A DNA stretch of 64,000 nt, from the NCBI GenBank assembly GCA_039583875.1, contig CM077152.1, positions 18,649,059 to 18,713,058 on the forward strand. The letters run 5' to 3'. Below, piece after piece: positions 9,713 through 24,700 of the stretch. Position 1 is the stretch's first letter. Every line of letters starts with the position of its first letter. Position numbers and translations under genes: made by a program. The notes under the pieces were generated by a model, which did no database searches, had not been told where the DNA came from, and saw only the letters and a list, made by a program, of their open reading frames with translations. Source of the stretch: Platanthera guangdongensis. Taxonomy: Eukaryota; Streptophyta; Magnoliopsida; Asparagales; Orchidaceae.

Positions 9713-12700
9713 CTGTGCGATCAATACCACCCCATTAAATTAAAATATATATATATTATTATCATGCTATGCAGAAAACAAAACAAACAAATAATTACCC
9801 AAACTTCCCTACAAGTTTGCACCCCCTCTTACTTTCGAAATTACCAAAACCCGGGAGGAAATGAGCCAATAAATAAATAAATAAATAAATAAATACAAAC
9901 CTGATAATTGTTGCAGCGGAATGTGTATTCAACTAGCAAATGCTTGGGGGTACCAGGACAGGGATCGCAGAAACCCATTATTCCAGATTTCTTAATGCCC
10001 GCATGAAGCTGAAGAACCAACAATTAAAGCAATTAGTGCTTAAAATAATGTAATTCAAAACTCCAATAGAGTAATATGAAAGTTTATTAGGCCTACTAAA
10101 ACTATTTTTAAGGTCCCTGGTGAATTATTTCCAAATATTAATTAGTAATCATGTGAATAAGCATGTGATTTGATGCTCTTCTACCTTGATTAATCAATTT
10201 AATTCAATCATTCATCACTTCACAATCTTAAATAATTAGTTCCATAGGCTAATAATAATCCTCTTTCAATCCTTCTTATCAAGTCTAGCGAAACATTACT
10301 CGATTCTATCATAATTCAAGGAAACCGTTTGCTTCTTTTTGGGATTCTAATTCAAAGGAATAAAAAATTAAGTAGAGATTGGAGAGTAAATTAGAAATCG
10401 CATGGCTGAGAGATCTAAAATGCATGCATAGTCTGTCTAATGAAAAAGCAAGGCTGTCGGAGATGACAAATTTGATGGATCCAAAGAAGCTTAGGTCAAG
10501 ATATTCCCTCTCCTCCACTTAATGACTCAATATGCTACGGAAAACACGGAGAGCTTGGAAAGAAATAAAGGCAATGAGGATGCATAGTCCATGAGACAAG
10601 GCATTGACCACTCACAGTGGAAACAAAGGTGGACATACCTAGCTTCGATGGGTCGATCAATGTGGGAAAATTGCCGAATGGGTTGATGAATTGAATACAT
10701 TATTCATCTTATACAGATACGAGGAGGCTCACCACAAGATATAATTCTCCCATCTGAAATTAAGTCACCATGTCCCTAATTTGTTGAAGGGCCCACTTGA
10801 AACATACTAGTAAATAGAACATGCATTGGGGACAGTTAGCGGCCCATGCATTGGGAACTCTAACTTGCGGGGACATGGGAGATAGATAAGGGGAGGAGAA
10901 CTCATAGTCTGAGGCCAATGCCATGATTAGTTGTGTAACAGTACACTACAGATGTCAACCTTGGAAATGTGTGAATTCTTATGAATTACACTCAAGGACT
11001 TCCCTCATATATAGCAAATACGAGTCCTTCCTACTCCATCTAAGAACTCAGTCATGCCAAAATGATGACACTGACTATAGAATGTAAGAACCAAGAAAAG
11101 GGATAGGGAGCTTGAACCCTCATTAGGTGAGCTAAGTGGGCCTCTTTCTCTCGAAACAAGCGAGGTAAAGAAATAACTTTGGCAAAGGATCTCCTCGTCC
11201 AAAAATGCCTCCAGAAAGTTCTGTGAACATTGTCAATAACTAGGCCACATCAAAGGGGGAAAAATATAAGAAACTCCACCCAAAACTCTCCCTAAGAAGT
11301 TGAAGGATGGGAGGAAGGAGCATTGCAGCTGTCATTGTTGATATCACTCACGTAGGTCCTGTAAATCAGGGAGCTAGCACTAAAAAGGCTACTCCTAGTA
11401 AAAGTGGTAGAATGATTCTAAGTATTTCAGCTGGAACAACAATGTACGTTTTTTATTTGAGATTCACTCATGATTGGGCCTGACCAGGTCGACTCAATCA
11501 TTTTCTTTCACTTATGATCTGGCCTGGTCGACTTAATCAGGATATTGAAGGATGGAACCTTTGCTCGAAAAACTCAGCTCTCAATTTTGCATTAACGAGT
11601 CCCGTGACGTTACTTTAAATGGAATTGGAGCCCGCATTTCATCTTTCCCTTGTGACGCAACACACCACTTAGCCCCGCTCGCCTTCTTTGACCTAAAAAG
11701 AATGGAAAAGGAAACCAAAATCTGTGTTCACTATCTATAGAGTGGAGCTACTATCTATCCTTAATCTCCTCGTCCCTATCTCCCCCTTTTTTTACTTTCT
11801 CGCCTGCAGGAGAATTCGTTTATTTTCTTGTCTTTTTTCTTATGATTGATCTGTAGAAAAAGGGCACTCTTCCTAAATTAATTTGAGATGGAAGTAGAGT
11901 TCCGTCAGTTTCTTTTTCTTTTTTTACTCCCTTCTGTCGAGGAAAAACCCATTCTAGATGGAGTAGTGCATCTTTGTCTTGAAAGCCTGCCCTATAGATA
12001 GGAGCTCCTATATCTACTACCCCGAAGATTCTTTCTCGTGATGGAGAGCTAGCTCGACTTCGAATAGAATTCGTTCCTATCCCAGCAGTCAAACTCCTTC
12101 CTGACCCTAAACATCAGAATTTGCGAAAATTCTGATGTAGTTTCAATCGCAATCGTCAGAATGGAGTTTCCTATATGAATCTGAAGTGAGTAGCCTCGTC
12201 TTTTGAATAGGCAACACGTGCACAAGCAAGTCAACTTTGCACTAATATTGTTGCTGCTTGGGATTGTCGGTCTGTTAGGTTGCTCGTGCGGATGGATTAT
12301 TCTTTTCCTACTCCCAGAGGGATGGACTGCCTGATGGAGCAGTGAAAGACTAGCTTCAAAATGTGTTTCAACAAAATGATCATTGTTCTCATTCCTAAAG
12401 TTGAGGGGCCTGAGCGAATCAGTTAATTTCGACTGATTAGCTTATGTACAGTCCCTATGAAACTCATCACCAAGGTCCTTGTGGTTTCCTATCCAAATTG
12501 GTCAGTACTTCTCAATCAATCTTTCTTCCTGGACGCAATACCACAGATAAGATCATTGTGATTCTGAAAGCAATTCATACCATGAGAACTATGAAGATAA
12601 AGGGTGGCTCCGAGAAAAATTGACTTGGAGATGGGAATCAAATGGAGCTTTCTCTGATCTGTTCTTGAAGAAATTAGCTTTCCAATTGAATTGATCATGT

Positions 12701-15700
12701 TCACTGCTTCCTTTAATTCATTCTCTATCCCGTGGGCGGAATGGGGAGAAACTTCCTGCTTTCAGGCCTTCAAGGGGTCTGAGACAAGGAAACCCTCTCT
12801 CCCCGTATAATTTTGTTTTATGTCTTGAGAAACTTTCTCATTTGATAAATGATATTGTATGCAGTGGTCAGTGGATTCACTGGATAGGGTCCCCATTTAT
12901 AAAATGTTTGCTTCGCCGACAACATTGTGTTATTTGGAGAGGCATCTACTAATCAGCTTTTTGTCATGTTGTTTATTCTTGATTTGTTTTGCAAAACCAG
13001 TGGTGAAAAATTAACTTAGCTAAATCCAAACTATTGGTTTCTAAAAACATCAACCATAATCAAGTTGTTGCTCTTAGCTCTCACTGTGGTATCCCTTTGA
13101 AGGATGATCTGGGGAAGTACTTGAGCACCCCTATGATTAATGGCATAGTGACAAAACCGACTTATAGCTCTCTGTTGAGCAACACTCAAGCTCAACTGAA
13201 TACTTGGGCTAAGAAATTTTTTCAGCAGTCCTTTTGATTCACTATGTGGTCACCAAAGGGTCAAGTGAAGACTGAGAACAAGAGGGTGAGAATATTGAGA
13301 ACACTGATCGAGAAGAATTCAATCCCGCTTCATTGCCTGGTGAAAAACCGGCCCACTTTTCAACTCAAATCCGGATGTAAAGCCCCGCGGGGTGATTTCC
13401 TATGGAGAAAAAAAGAAGAAGAATATTCTCTATGATCAATAATGTACTAACTCTTTCCAAATCAATGAATCAGTCTTCTAGAAAGAGGATTGACTTCTAG
13501 TGATTCTAGTGTATCTCGTATCTCTTTGACTACACATCTCGTACCAAACTGGCGTGTATCACCATTCATCAATAACTATAGACTTGTCTGGGCATGGGCT
13601 CCCTTTGCTCGATCGGATTTCATGTTCTCAAACATTTTGAATGTTGACCAAAGGTCTCACCACGTACCTTTCCTCATTTTTCTCACCCTGATCCCATATT
13701 AGAGAAAGGGCTCAGCTGCAAATATACCAAACCTTTTTTCGAAGGCGGGTGAAGCGGCGAAGTAGAAAGAGGTTGTTCACTTTTGTCAACTGAAGTCGCG
13801 CGTAGCGCCAACTCAAAACTAACTGATAATTGATAGAGCAGAGCGTGGAGCCCTGTTTGAGTCTAAGCGAGCAGAACAGTTTGTTTCTACTATCATACAA
13901 TTCAACGAAAAGAAAAGAATGGCGTAGAATCTGACAAGATTCCACCTTGAAGCCATAAGTTCCAAGGTCTTCAATAGCTTCTCTTAAAATAGATTGAGGA
14001 TGTACCCCGATTCATGGTCCGACTTAGCCTTCTATTAGAGGATTCACGATCAACAACATGCTTTGCGGTGATTTATGGTATATAAAGGCGAACGCTTGGA
14101 GTAGATAAGTTTTTGAAACCAAACTCACTCTATTGAGAAGATAGATAAAGGCGAGCGGAGGGAGGTTAATTTCAGAACCTAGAATATCTGATGCGGAAGA
14201 AAGACTCGGACATTGTTTTCCATCTCTTGTACGTCTTCGGTTCGTTCTTATTTTTTGAAGGAAGAGCTAGAGAGCTAGAGCTCTCTCGGGTTTCACCTAG
14301 CGTTCATTACTCAAAAGAAGAAGATGAACATGAAGAAAATGAAAACAAATGGGGTTTCACCGGGTTAGTAAGAAATTCTCATAGTGTTGTGGAAGAACAA
14401 ATCTCTAGACTACTAAGAAATAAAGAAGGCTTTGGTTCACAAGCCCTTGTCATCGTCAAAACTCAGTAGGGCGAAGAGTCCCCTACAAATTCGTACATCC
14501 TAGTGAACAACATTCCGCAAAAAAGGCCCAATGCGTTTCTTTCCGGAAAGAATTCAAGCACCTGACCCCCATCATGGCTAACCTCTCCTTGTGATCGGGA
14601 TGAAGTAGATGCATTCCAACCAGGGGGCTGATCGAATGGGAGCTTCCTTAGGTAGCAGCCGGCTTACAGTTATCCTAAAACTTTCTTGCTTGGTGGAGAA
14701 GAAGCGAACAAAGGTGTGTTCGCTTGCTGTCTTGTTCTCTACCACAGGCTGGGAGCGCTCGCCTGCTAGGCCCTATAGAAACAAGTCGAAGCAACATTGT
14801 ATGAGAACATATTAACCATCTTCGGGGACAACGGGCGGAACGACCTCTCGATCTACTTACTGCATTACAGGACGGGCGTCGTTGTCTAAGCGTTTTCTGT
14901 TGCTTTGATCTCCCCTACGCCTAGGACGTGATCTGGGCCAAGAGGCGTAGTGAGTTGTTGTCACCCATCACACGGCTCTCCCACTGGAGTGACCTTAGCC
15001 CTGGGCCATGTTGTTCCATTCAATTGGAAAAATGGCAGCATAGCTACGTCTCAGAATCGTCTTTCAAGATAGGTTTTGAATGAGCGGGGTTTCTGAGTGG
15101 CGTGTTCGTGGAGTTAGGGTAGATAAAGGTTGGATGCTTGTGGGGACCGGACTCGAATAGGAGGGGGTTTAGCTCTAGATCCCGCTTGCTTGCGCATGCA
15201 GAAATGAATGGATCTGAAGTGAGTTCGATTTTCGTGGGGCAAGAAGAAGAAGAGAACCTTCCTGGGAAGAAAAAGAAATTTTTCTTTTTTATCAAAATTC
15301 AAACCCTATGGCAAAAGTTCAATTTTCCATTTTCTGGTAAGGGTAGATGCGGATAGGCAAATGGCAATCGAAAATTCGATTTTTTCTATCTCATTCGTCT
15401 TTCGATATAAGGCCAAATATATGAAAAGTTGAAAAAAGAATGTTCAAAAATCCATCTCCCCAAGGGAGTTTACTCGACCCATTCTCCAGTCTCCCGCACT
15501 GCTCAAGTGTGCAACTTCGCGTGAGAACCTCCTTCCCTTTTGTTCTGCCCACTCTCCGTTCACACGGTTATTGCTCACCCGTTCTTTTTTACTAGCCTTG
15601 TAGAGAGCTTCTAGAGAAAGGTTCTCCAAACCTAAACTTCGATATCGCTCGCCTTTCTTCCCCCAGTCAGAATCTCAGCAGATTTGATTGGAATCGTAAT

Positions 15701-18700
15701 GATTCTTCGATGCGGGTTCATAAAGGAAGACGTGTAGTGGGGACAAACCATCGCTTTCCCCACCCCCCGCCTTAATTAGTAGAGTAAGGAGAGGAGAGTA
15801 GTGGTAGGCTGGCAGAACTCAACCTTCAAGTCCTATTCTCGGGGAGGGACTTTTTTTTTCTTCCTATTTCATTCTTTTTCCTATTCCAGATCAGATTGAA
15901 TAAGCTACTCATGGGTAAAGAGCTCTCTTTCCTCTTAGTAATGCTAATAAAAACATTTCATGGCCTCCTTGAAAAGTTGAACTTGAAGGGATTTCAAGCG
16001 CTTGACCCTCTCTCCTGCGCCACTTATAGGTACGGCGCATACAAATGATTCTCTTCTAGGTCTAAAATATGGATGATAATACCAGACAATAGTGAACCAG
16101 ACTATTATATGGGTCAACGATCCAAGAGTTCTGTGTTGGTTAATTCCTTACTCCCAACTTTCCCTACAAAAAAATGCCAAGGTAGTCCTATTCAATATAG
16201 GATAAAGCAAATCTCTAACATCGATAAGATCTAATGTGTGAGGCACCTATTTAGCGGCTGACCCGAGTCTAGTGTAGGATTGAGCATAATAATCGAAAAT
16301 CGATAGTCGCTCGAAAATTGCTCGAGTTTTTATTCGATTCGAACCTTAGTTGTCAAGGCGCGCGCCTAGGCGCGCCTGAGGCGCCGGGCGGAGCCCGCCG
16401 CGCCTCAGCACGGCTGAGGCGGGCGATGTGCCGAAGGAGCACCCAGGCGCGCCTCAGGCGTGCCCAGGTGCGCCCCGGCGCGCGCCTTACAGGCTCTCAG
16501 GCGCGCCAAAGGCGTGCCGGGGCCTTTCAAAGTATTTTTTTTAAAAAAATTATGGGCAAAAACATGATCTTAGACGCACCCGAGACACCCCTAGGCGCAC
16601 TTGGGCGCCCAATTCGCTAAAATTGAGCGAATTGGGCACCCAATTCGCTCAATTTTCTTTTCCCCCATTTTTGGGCCTCACGTGCCTCAGGCGCGCGTCT
16701 GCGCCTTGCGCCTAGGCTCTAGGGGCCCCCTTTGCGCCTCGATGCGTCTTGCGCCTTTGATAACTTAGATTTGAACTCGAAATAAAAAAATTGAATCAAA
16801 TTGAATCAAATCAAAATTGACTCGAAATCAATTTTGAGTCAAATCAAAATTGACTCGAAATCAATTGAGTCAATTTTGAGCCATGAATGAATCGCTTGAT
16901 TTTTTATTCGAGCCGGCTCGATTTAAAAATTTATTCAAATTTTAATTTATTAAATTTCACCATTTTTCAAATCAGTTTCAGTTTTTTGTCACTATATGGC
17001 TGTCAATCTTCTGCCAAATCCTTTGGAGTAGTAACTGCATGGCGCTGTTTCCTTGGGAGTCAGAGATACTCATTACTCTGTGACCTGTCGCTCGCTCTCC
17101 GCTCTCTCACACAATCACATTCTTTCTCACTTTCTCATTTTGCATTCTCATTTCTCCATACTCCACTCTCCAGGGAAAATTTCTCCAGACAGCGAAAACA
17201 GCGAAACCTTAAAGGGCCTAGACCTCTCCAGGTGGACGACAAACCAGGCTCTCCGCTCTCCTCATGTGACGGCATAGGTGCAGTGAGAAGTCCATTGGAA
17301 TCAATTCCTGAGAGGTAAGAAACCATTGCGTGGAAGGAAAAGATCTTGCATGACTTGTCTCCATCTCTCCGATCGAAATCAGCTAGGCTTGGATTCTGGT
17401 TGCGACAACGACAATCTATGGAATTCTGGAGGCACGGGAGGAGCAAGCGAGCGTGAAGAAGAAAAGATAACTATGTGCTTGCTATCCGCCGAGTGGTTAG
17501 GGTTTTTTCCATATTTTTTTGGTATTATTTTGATATGAGTATTGGTCTGATCTCATTCCTTCCATCACTCCATGGCAGCCTTCGTCTATCTTCGATCCAT
17601 CAAGGACTATCGTGTTGTACTCTGATTAAGGAAATGTATCTTGCCGGCAACAAGACTTTTGAGTTGCACAATCACAGGTTTCTGTCATCTGCCTTCTTTC
17701 TCTCTTTCCTTTTTATCAAATTACTTTGCATTTTTTTATGAAATTATTTTGCGTTCTTTTTCTCAATTTATCTTCTATTAAGTTGTTAATCAGTTATTAG
17801 AGGGAAAAGTTTGTGCCACAGAAAGCTATTTGCTCCAACAAGCAAGTTAGTTGCAATATTTTGTTATCCAATGTTTGATTCCTTTTTATATGTTTTACTG
17901 TTCTCAATTAGGCGCTTTAGTATTTTCTAATCTGCTTCACATTTACAGTATTTGTAAATGACCTTTAATTACTGAAGATTAATTTTATTACCGAGTACTT
18001 ATCTTTTCTTGCAGTTCTATATGGCTCTTGTTACTCATAGCGAGAGATACCATGAAAGCATTGATTTTTGGCAGGATGTCTATGACATCGATAGTGAGTA
18101 AACCATGTCACAATTTTTGTATGATCATATATTGTTTAATAATGTAAAATGATTGTTGTGTTTATACGATTTTCATGTTACTGTAGCATGAAAAAAGCAA
18201 ATATAGCTAATATTGGATAAATGCATTGATTGGAGTGGTGAGAATCCAAAGTTTAATCATTTATTTAATTGACATGGCTATTTGATAGTGTTTCTTAATG
18301 TGCTTCATTAGAAAATGTGCATGTCTGGAAGAAGATTTCATATACAAACTTAATTGGGCAAATATGACACATGAAGGTTTTAAAGAAAGTAGATAACTGT
18401 GGAATCATAAAATGTTTATGCAAGAAAGAAGATGAACGTGGAGTACAAAATGTATGTTTTACTTCAGCGTTTATGATTGCTAATCAATGTCTCTTGGTAA
18501 TCAGTGTTTGTGATGCCCCCACTTGCAAAACAATGTGCATTTGAAGAACCTAGTATTGAGACAATTTCAGCGAAGAATGTCCTAATGTGTACGGAGTTCC
18601 TCATATTTTTCAACCTTAGAAATTTCATAGTTAAATATCCTTTTATATGACTTTTTGAAATCATAAATATTTTGTTTTAATCATACATTTTCCTTCTCAT

Positions 18701-21700
18701 ATACCGGGCTACAGGGATATTTTTAGTTTTATTATTTATGTGTGGCTACTTTGGGGGAATAATAGCCTTTTGTAAGCCAATATATAAGACTTAGGTGTGG
18801 ATGTGTTAAGGCTGAATGACTGCTCTGTTTTTCAATGCATTGGAAACACATTCGCTTTTCTATGTGTTGGGAACACATTCATGTTGTACATTATTAATTA
18901 TTGTTCTCTACTTTCTCCCTTATTGCTATATGAATTCCTGCTATGTTTTCATATATGAATTCATAGATTTTACTTCTCACTGAACACATTCCTGCTCTGT
19001 TTTTGAAGTCTATGAATTCATATAGGTTGCAAGTTTTGATTTAGAAGTCGGGAGCATAAGCGGGGAGCGCCGGAGATCATTTTGTAAACTTCTATAGCAT
19101 AATCAGATAAAAACAAATTTTTGAAGTGTTTTTTTAATATGAACATGTACTGCTAAATGCTAATGGATTTTTATTGGACTGTTTATGCCTTGTAGATTAC
19201 TTATTTGTAGTTTTATTATATTTTTAGTTAAAAAATCAAATGACTCGTATTTCAAATTTGCGTAGTTTAATTTTCATTTTTTATGAGATTTTAGAAATTG
19301 GGTCTATGAACTTTTTAGCAATTGGAAAATTTTCAAATGCCAGCAAACTTATATAGTAATTGGGAGCAGAAGCGGACGGCTCGACTCGATAAATGTTGCT
19401 AGTGAATCAGTGAATGTATAATTTTTAAAATTAATTATTTAATAATAAAAATAAATTAAAAAAATAATTTCTAGTCGGCTCGAAATTGATTTGAGCTGGC
19501 TCGAAATCGAGTTGATTTCGATTCGAGCCAGCTCGACTCGATGATTTTGATTTTGAACCGACTCCGAGTCGAAAATTTCGATCTCAAGCCGAGCCAAAAT
19601 CGCTCGAACTCGACTCGATATCAACCCTAGTCTAGTAGATAGTTAGTCTAGCGTCAACTATACTATGAGCTAAAGTCGGCAAGGTTTTAGAGTCAGCCAG
19701 TCCCACGGGATAGAGTCTAAAAAGAGTCCGGTGCTAGTAAGTTATTCTCTCGTAAGAAAAGACGAGATTTGTACAAGAACTTGTTAGTAGATTTTTAGTC
19801 CTATTTCTCAATACATTTAGATATCAGTCAATATTCTTTTATTGAATCTCTTTTCATTAGAAAGCTTTGTCAAATCTGTCTTCATGCCATTCTATGGAAA
19901 AACAGTGAGAAGCATGTCTTAAATATTTCAAATTCAATAGAAGGCAAAAAAAGAGAGCTAGAATATCAGTTTTGCTTTGCTTTAGAAGTGCTATGCATTC
20001 ATTTGAATAGAAAGAGAAATATCTACTTTCTCTTTATCCAAGTCCTTCAAACCCAAAACTTTGAGAGTGAGAGGTGGAGTTTTTTTCGAATCTGAAATCT
20101 AGCAGCCATTTGTGATCTTGTCACTCCATCTACCCTAGGGATGACTTCCAATAGATCTTTGATTACTGAGATAATACTGTTATAGCTGATCGAAGAGTGA
20201 CAACTTCACAAACGAGTGTCAGACTTGGAAGTGAGTGCATACGAGTGGGAAGCACTTATTCTTTGATGACAATACCAAAAGAAATGGGGTTGGCGTAGTT
20301 AATTACACTGAATCCCAAGGAGTTATTCACTGTGAGGATACAAATCAAACAAGAGATAATCAAGATCATCTTCGAAACAAACAGTGATAGAACCTCATAT
20401 GATGTAGGGGTAGGCTACGGGTGCACAAAACGTATGACGCTAGGTGGTAATGCAAGGGTGACACGCTAATCTAAACTTAAATGCAATGTATTTGTCGATA
20501 ACTCGACAAATAAATTTGAGCAATGAGAATTATAACTCCACGCAAATATTTGAAATTGAAAACATTTAATTAATTTTGGCAATTTGTCATGGCATCCTCC
20601 GCTCGGAAGGACAAAGCAAATCGCGCGGCGAATGTCTCCTCCTGCAAATTATTAGCGTACTAAAGATAATTTCTACTAGCAAGAGTCACAACACATATAT
20701 CAATTCACCAATGAAAATGTCAAATCAAATAAATCAATACCACAAGAAACTCACAAAGTAGTGGGCTGAACCGAGACACTAAAGAATTTGGTCTGGATGT
20801 GTAGATCGGCGATCGGAGGTGGAACCAGTGGCGTGAAAATGATGACGGTGGCTGTCCTCGGCGGTAAATGGTGAGATCGGGCGAGAAATGGGTAGATCCG
20901 GCTACGTACAAGTAGATTCGGGCCGGGGAAGTGTGGATTCGCTATTTATGGTCGAATCCAGGTGGAGGGGTGATAAACGAAAGGTGGAAATAACGGATCA
21001 GGGCTGAAATTCCTACATCTGAATTGATCTAAGAAATTAGAGCTAAAGGGGGTGGATCCACGGGAGGGTAGAAGTGGAGGGTCAGCGTGAACAGTGACCG
21101 GCGTGGCCAACGTTGGCGGGAACAGTAACCCGTGAAGATTCATGGACAGTGTTCGGCAAGCAGTGATCGGCGAATAGTGTTCGGACTTCCTGGACAACAG
21201 TAGGGGGTTGGGATTTGGGGGTTGTAGGGGCTGCGGATGAGGGTTTCAGAGGAGAAAGAAGAAGGCTATGGATGGGTAGTACCTTGGAGGGGAATTTGAG
21301 GTCCAAGGAGTCGTCACCTAGGGTTCCACGACATCAGCATCGGGGAGTGATCGCTGGAATCCGGGAATAAAAGTTTCCAAATTCTGCAATCCTTTATTCA
21401 GCCCACAAGACTACTATTTATAATAAAATGAAACAGCAGGTCATCTCAATCAACGACTATGATTGGCCGGTGGGAGAGACCGCTAAAATACATAAATAAT
21501 GAAATAAAAATAATAAACTAATACATAAATTTGACTCGCGGCGACATTCCGGACGCAACCGCGGGGTCTGATCGTCGATCCGGGCACGCCATATTTGGTA
21601 AGTCGTCAAATCAGCCCCGAACGGGCTCAAAGCTCGTGCTCGTCTCTGCTCTGCATCACCATATCTACCTCTCCAGTTCATAATTGGGATTGAAGTCAAT

Positions 21701-24700
21701 AAGTGCATAATTAGGGTTGAAGTCAATAACATCCTATCCTACATAAGTTGGGTTGGATTCAAAAAAGGATTGAGGTGAGAATTGACAATTGGCGTCACCT
21801 TCAATCAGGGAGCTAAACTTTGAGAATGTGCGAGTAGTACAACTAAACATTTGTATGTTAAGTAATATTTGGTAGCGCTTATTTGTATGACAAGTCCATT
21901 AGTATGACTTATACGTAATATTTTGTAGCTCTTAGTCTATTGAAATGAGGTGGTAGGGAAAGGGTTTTCCGGGTAAGGAGGGAGAGGGCACGGGATGACC
22001 GAGCTTAGCACTCAAATTCCGGCTTCGGCACCGGGTGATCCAAAGGAAAAAAAATCTCTATCTTTCAATTCCGTCAAATGAAGCCTTCAATAAACTAGAG
22101 AAGACTCACGAATGATCATGATTCTAAAGTCACGACAGTCTCCTAAAATAAGCTAAATAAAAATAAAGGAAATACATAAAATCCTAGATGAGCGATTCAC
22201 AAAATGAACCGTCTCGAGCGTCATTGGGGACCCAAAGTATAAAGCAATCCCAATCACAAAGCTATTAAAATTTTTTGATATGAAAGATCTCCATAACCAC
22301 TAAATTGAGAAATGAGATCACAAATGCAATTACAATCAACATTATCCAATTAAAAATGCAATTAGGGTATCCATCTAGTCAATGTCTAATTAGCCTAATT
22401 AAAAAATTATTATAATAAATTAATAACTAATACATGATCATCTACAATATAATGATTAATTAATTACTTCGAAAAGTTGAAGGACTGGTTCTATGCCTAA
22501 ATTGGTCTAATTAAATTTTTTTTATCTATACTTATACTACTTAAGCTGATCCCATTATAGTGAGATAAAGGCTTGAGTGTTGTTGTTTGTTGTTATATAC
22601 TTATATACTCATGCTACTTAAACCTGATATAGTTATTGTTAGTATTAATGCAGGGTTGCCTATATTTCACCCTTGTGGAGGGTCCGTTCCCCGGACCCTC
22701 ACTGCACGGGGATGATTTGTGAACCGAGCTGCCCTTGAGAGTGAAATAAAAACTTACCTGTGGAGGAAATACTATTACAAGCCTAATTGCAACTCTTCGG
22801 AAGCCTTGCCGGAAAGATGTTAGAGTCAGAACTGCAACTGTCTGGCGGGGAGGTCCTCTGTGCGCGTCTAGCCAGAAAAAGCTCCTTTGAGTGCGTCCAG
22901 TCATGAAAGAGATCCTCTTTGTGCACCCATCAAAAAGAAGTCGCAGTTCCTAAATCTCTGGACCGAAGCTGAGACAAAAAGGGGAGGCAATGGGACAATT
23001 GTAGTTGGAGGAGCGTGCAACTACTTGAGTCAACGTTGGTTGTAGGGGTCGGCAATGGTTGCACGCAGGTCTTGATGACGATGGTTGCACGCAGACCTTC
23101 ACGGAGCTAGTGGATGATGCATCTTCGTTGTCGACGACCTGTTGGAGTACCTTCTGCGAGGCTGGACGGATAATGAGGAACTCACACGACACTATTCTGC
23201 TTAATTCGGTGTCAAAGTCTTCTATGTTGTTAAAGGCATGCCTAAGGCTCAAGGCTCGCCAAGCTCATAGATTTGCGCCTTCGTGCGCCTTATTTGTGTC
23301 TTTGGAACATAAAAGGCGCACCTGAGTGAGATTTTTGTTGTAAATTTTTTTTTCAAAAATAAAGAAAAAAACAATGTAAGAACTAAATAATTTTTTTAAT
23401 GATTTAGCGTTTGTGAAAGACAATTGTGCATTGAGACTTAGATATGATGCTCGTGAGCTCATTGATTCTATTTTTGAAGAGATAAATAATAATAATGAAA
23501 GATTAATTAGTAGATTAGATGAAGAATTTGATCGAGAAGCTGAAATGATGTTTGATGCTGATTATTTAAAATGGATGTGGTTAAGCCTTGCCTTCGTCAG
23601 GCGTGCGTCTGTGCCTTGAGTCTAGGCTCCAAGACCCCTTTGTGCCTAGGTGTGTCTTGCACCATTAATAACTAGACTTTACAAGAGCAATAGTATGGCT
23701 TGGACAATTAACAGGTTAGCGGTTTGATATGGCGTTGTTGACGGTAGATGGGGTTGACTAGTTTTGTGCTTCTTATTGGTGGTGAAAGGATACCAGAGAA
23801 GACTTGGCCGATGTTAGAAAGTAGCGAAAAGAAGCGAAAAGTAGAAAACAAGCGGATATGCTTTTGAATAATTGAAACTTTATTATCCAAAAAAGGTATT
23901 TATTACAATGGTATGCCCTCCTTTATATAGAATGGAGGAGAGATGAGAGAATACAAATAAGAGATGTGGGACTAAAATTTACAGGACTAAGCGGACTATA
24001 CAAAACAAACCGCACAAGCCGTGCGGTTAGATAGCAGGGCTAACCGCACGGCTACCACCAGAGAGGAAGAGAGACCGCCAGAGTAGACCGCCAGACCGCC
24101 CGGCCTCCAAGCCGGCTGAGACAAACCGCCAGACCGCCCGGTCACCAACTTCAACACTCCCCCTCAAGCTGGAGCATATATATCGATCATGCCCAGCTTG
24201 TCGCAGATGTGGAAAAAGGAAGCGGACACCGGCTTGGTGAAGACATCTGCCAACTCGTTGTCGGAAGTAACAAAAGGAGTGCAAATCTGTTTCTTCAATA
24301 TTTCTTCCCGAATAAAATGACAGTCGACTTCTATGTGTTTTGTTCTCTCATGAAAGACCGGATTTTTGGAAATGTGTATCGCGGCCTTATTGTCACAGAA
24401 CATAGGAAGAGGATAGTTGTAAACCTCTCCTAAGTCAAGCATGAGAGCCCGCAACCACTTCAACTCACATGTAGTCGATGCCATGCTGCGATATTCCGCC
24501 TCTGCACTGGACCTGGAAACGACAGACTGTTTCTTGCTCTTCCAACTCACAAGATTGTCTCCAACAAATGTGCAGAAACCTGAAGTCGATTTGCGGTCTC
24601 CTTTGTCATCCGCATAGCTTGAATCAGAGTATGCTTCAACCCTAAGGAGACCATTTTTCTGAAATAAGAGTCCTTTCCCTGGAGCAGCTTTAATATACTC

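Larger units (their letters stand above)
16275..19629 (+). mobile_element. hAT-like element carrying PRMT6-like exons, 3,355 bp
   Basis: The left end begins TAGGATTGA and the right end in reverse complement begins TAGGGTTGA, a hAT-style terminus. The flanks are an 8-bp direct repeat with one mismatch, GTCTAGTG (16267-16274) and GTCTAGTA (19630-19637). The subterminal regions are crowded with TCGA, GACTCGA and GGCTCGA words on both sides, as is common in hAT elements. No transposase is present. The interior is transcript-like on the plus strand (candidate exons and donors near 17313 and 17679) and includes two exons of a protein arginine methyltransferase. A foldback element is nested near its left end. 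Confidence 0.72.

Noticed and set aside
14191..14469. Named mitochondrial gene
   Set aside because: The protein has a mitochondrial flavour, but I could not match it to a specific gene from the sequence alone.
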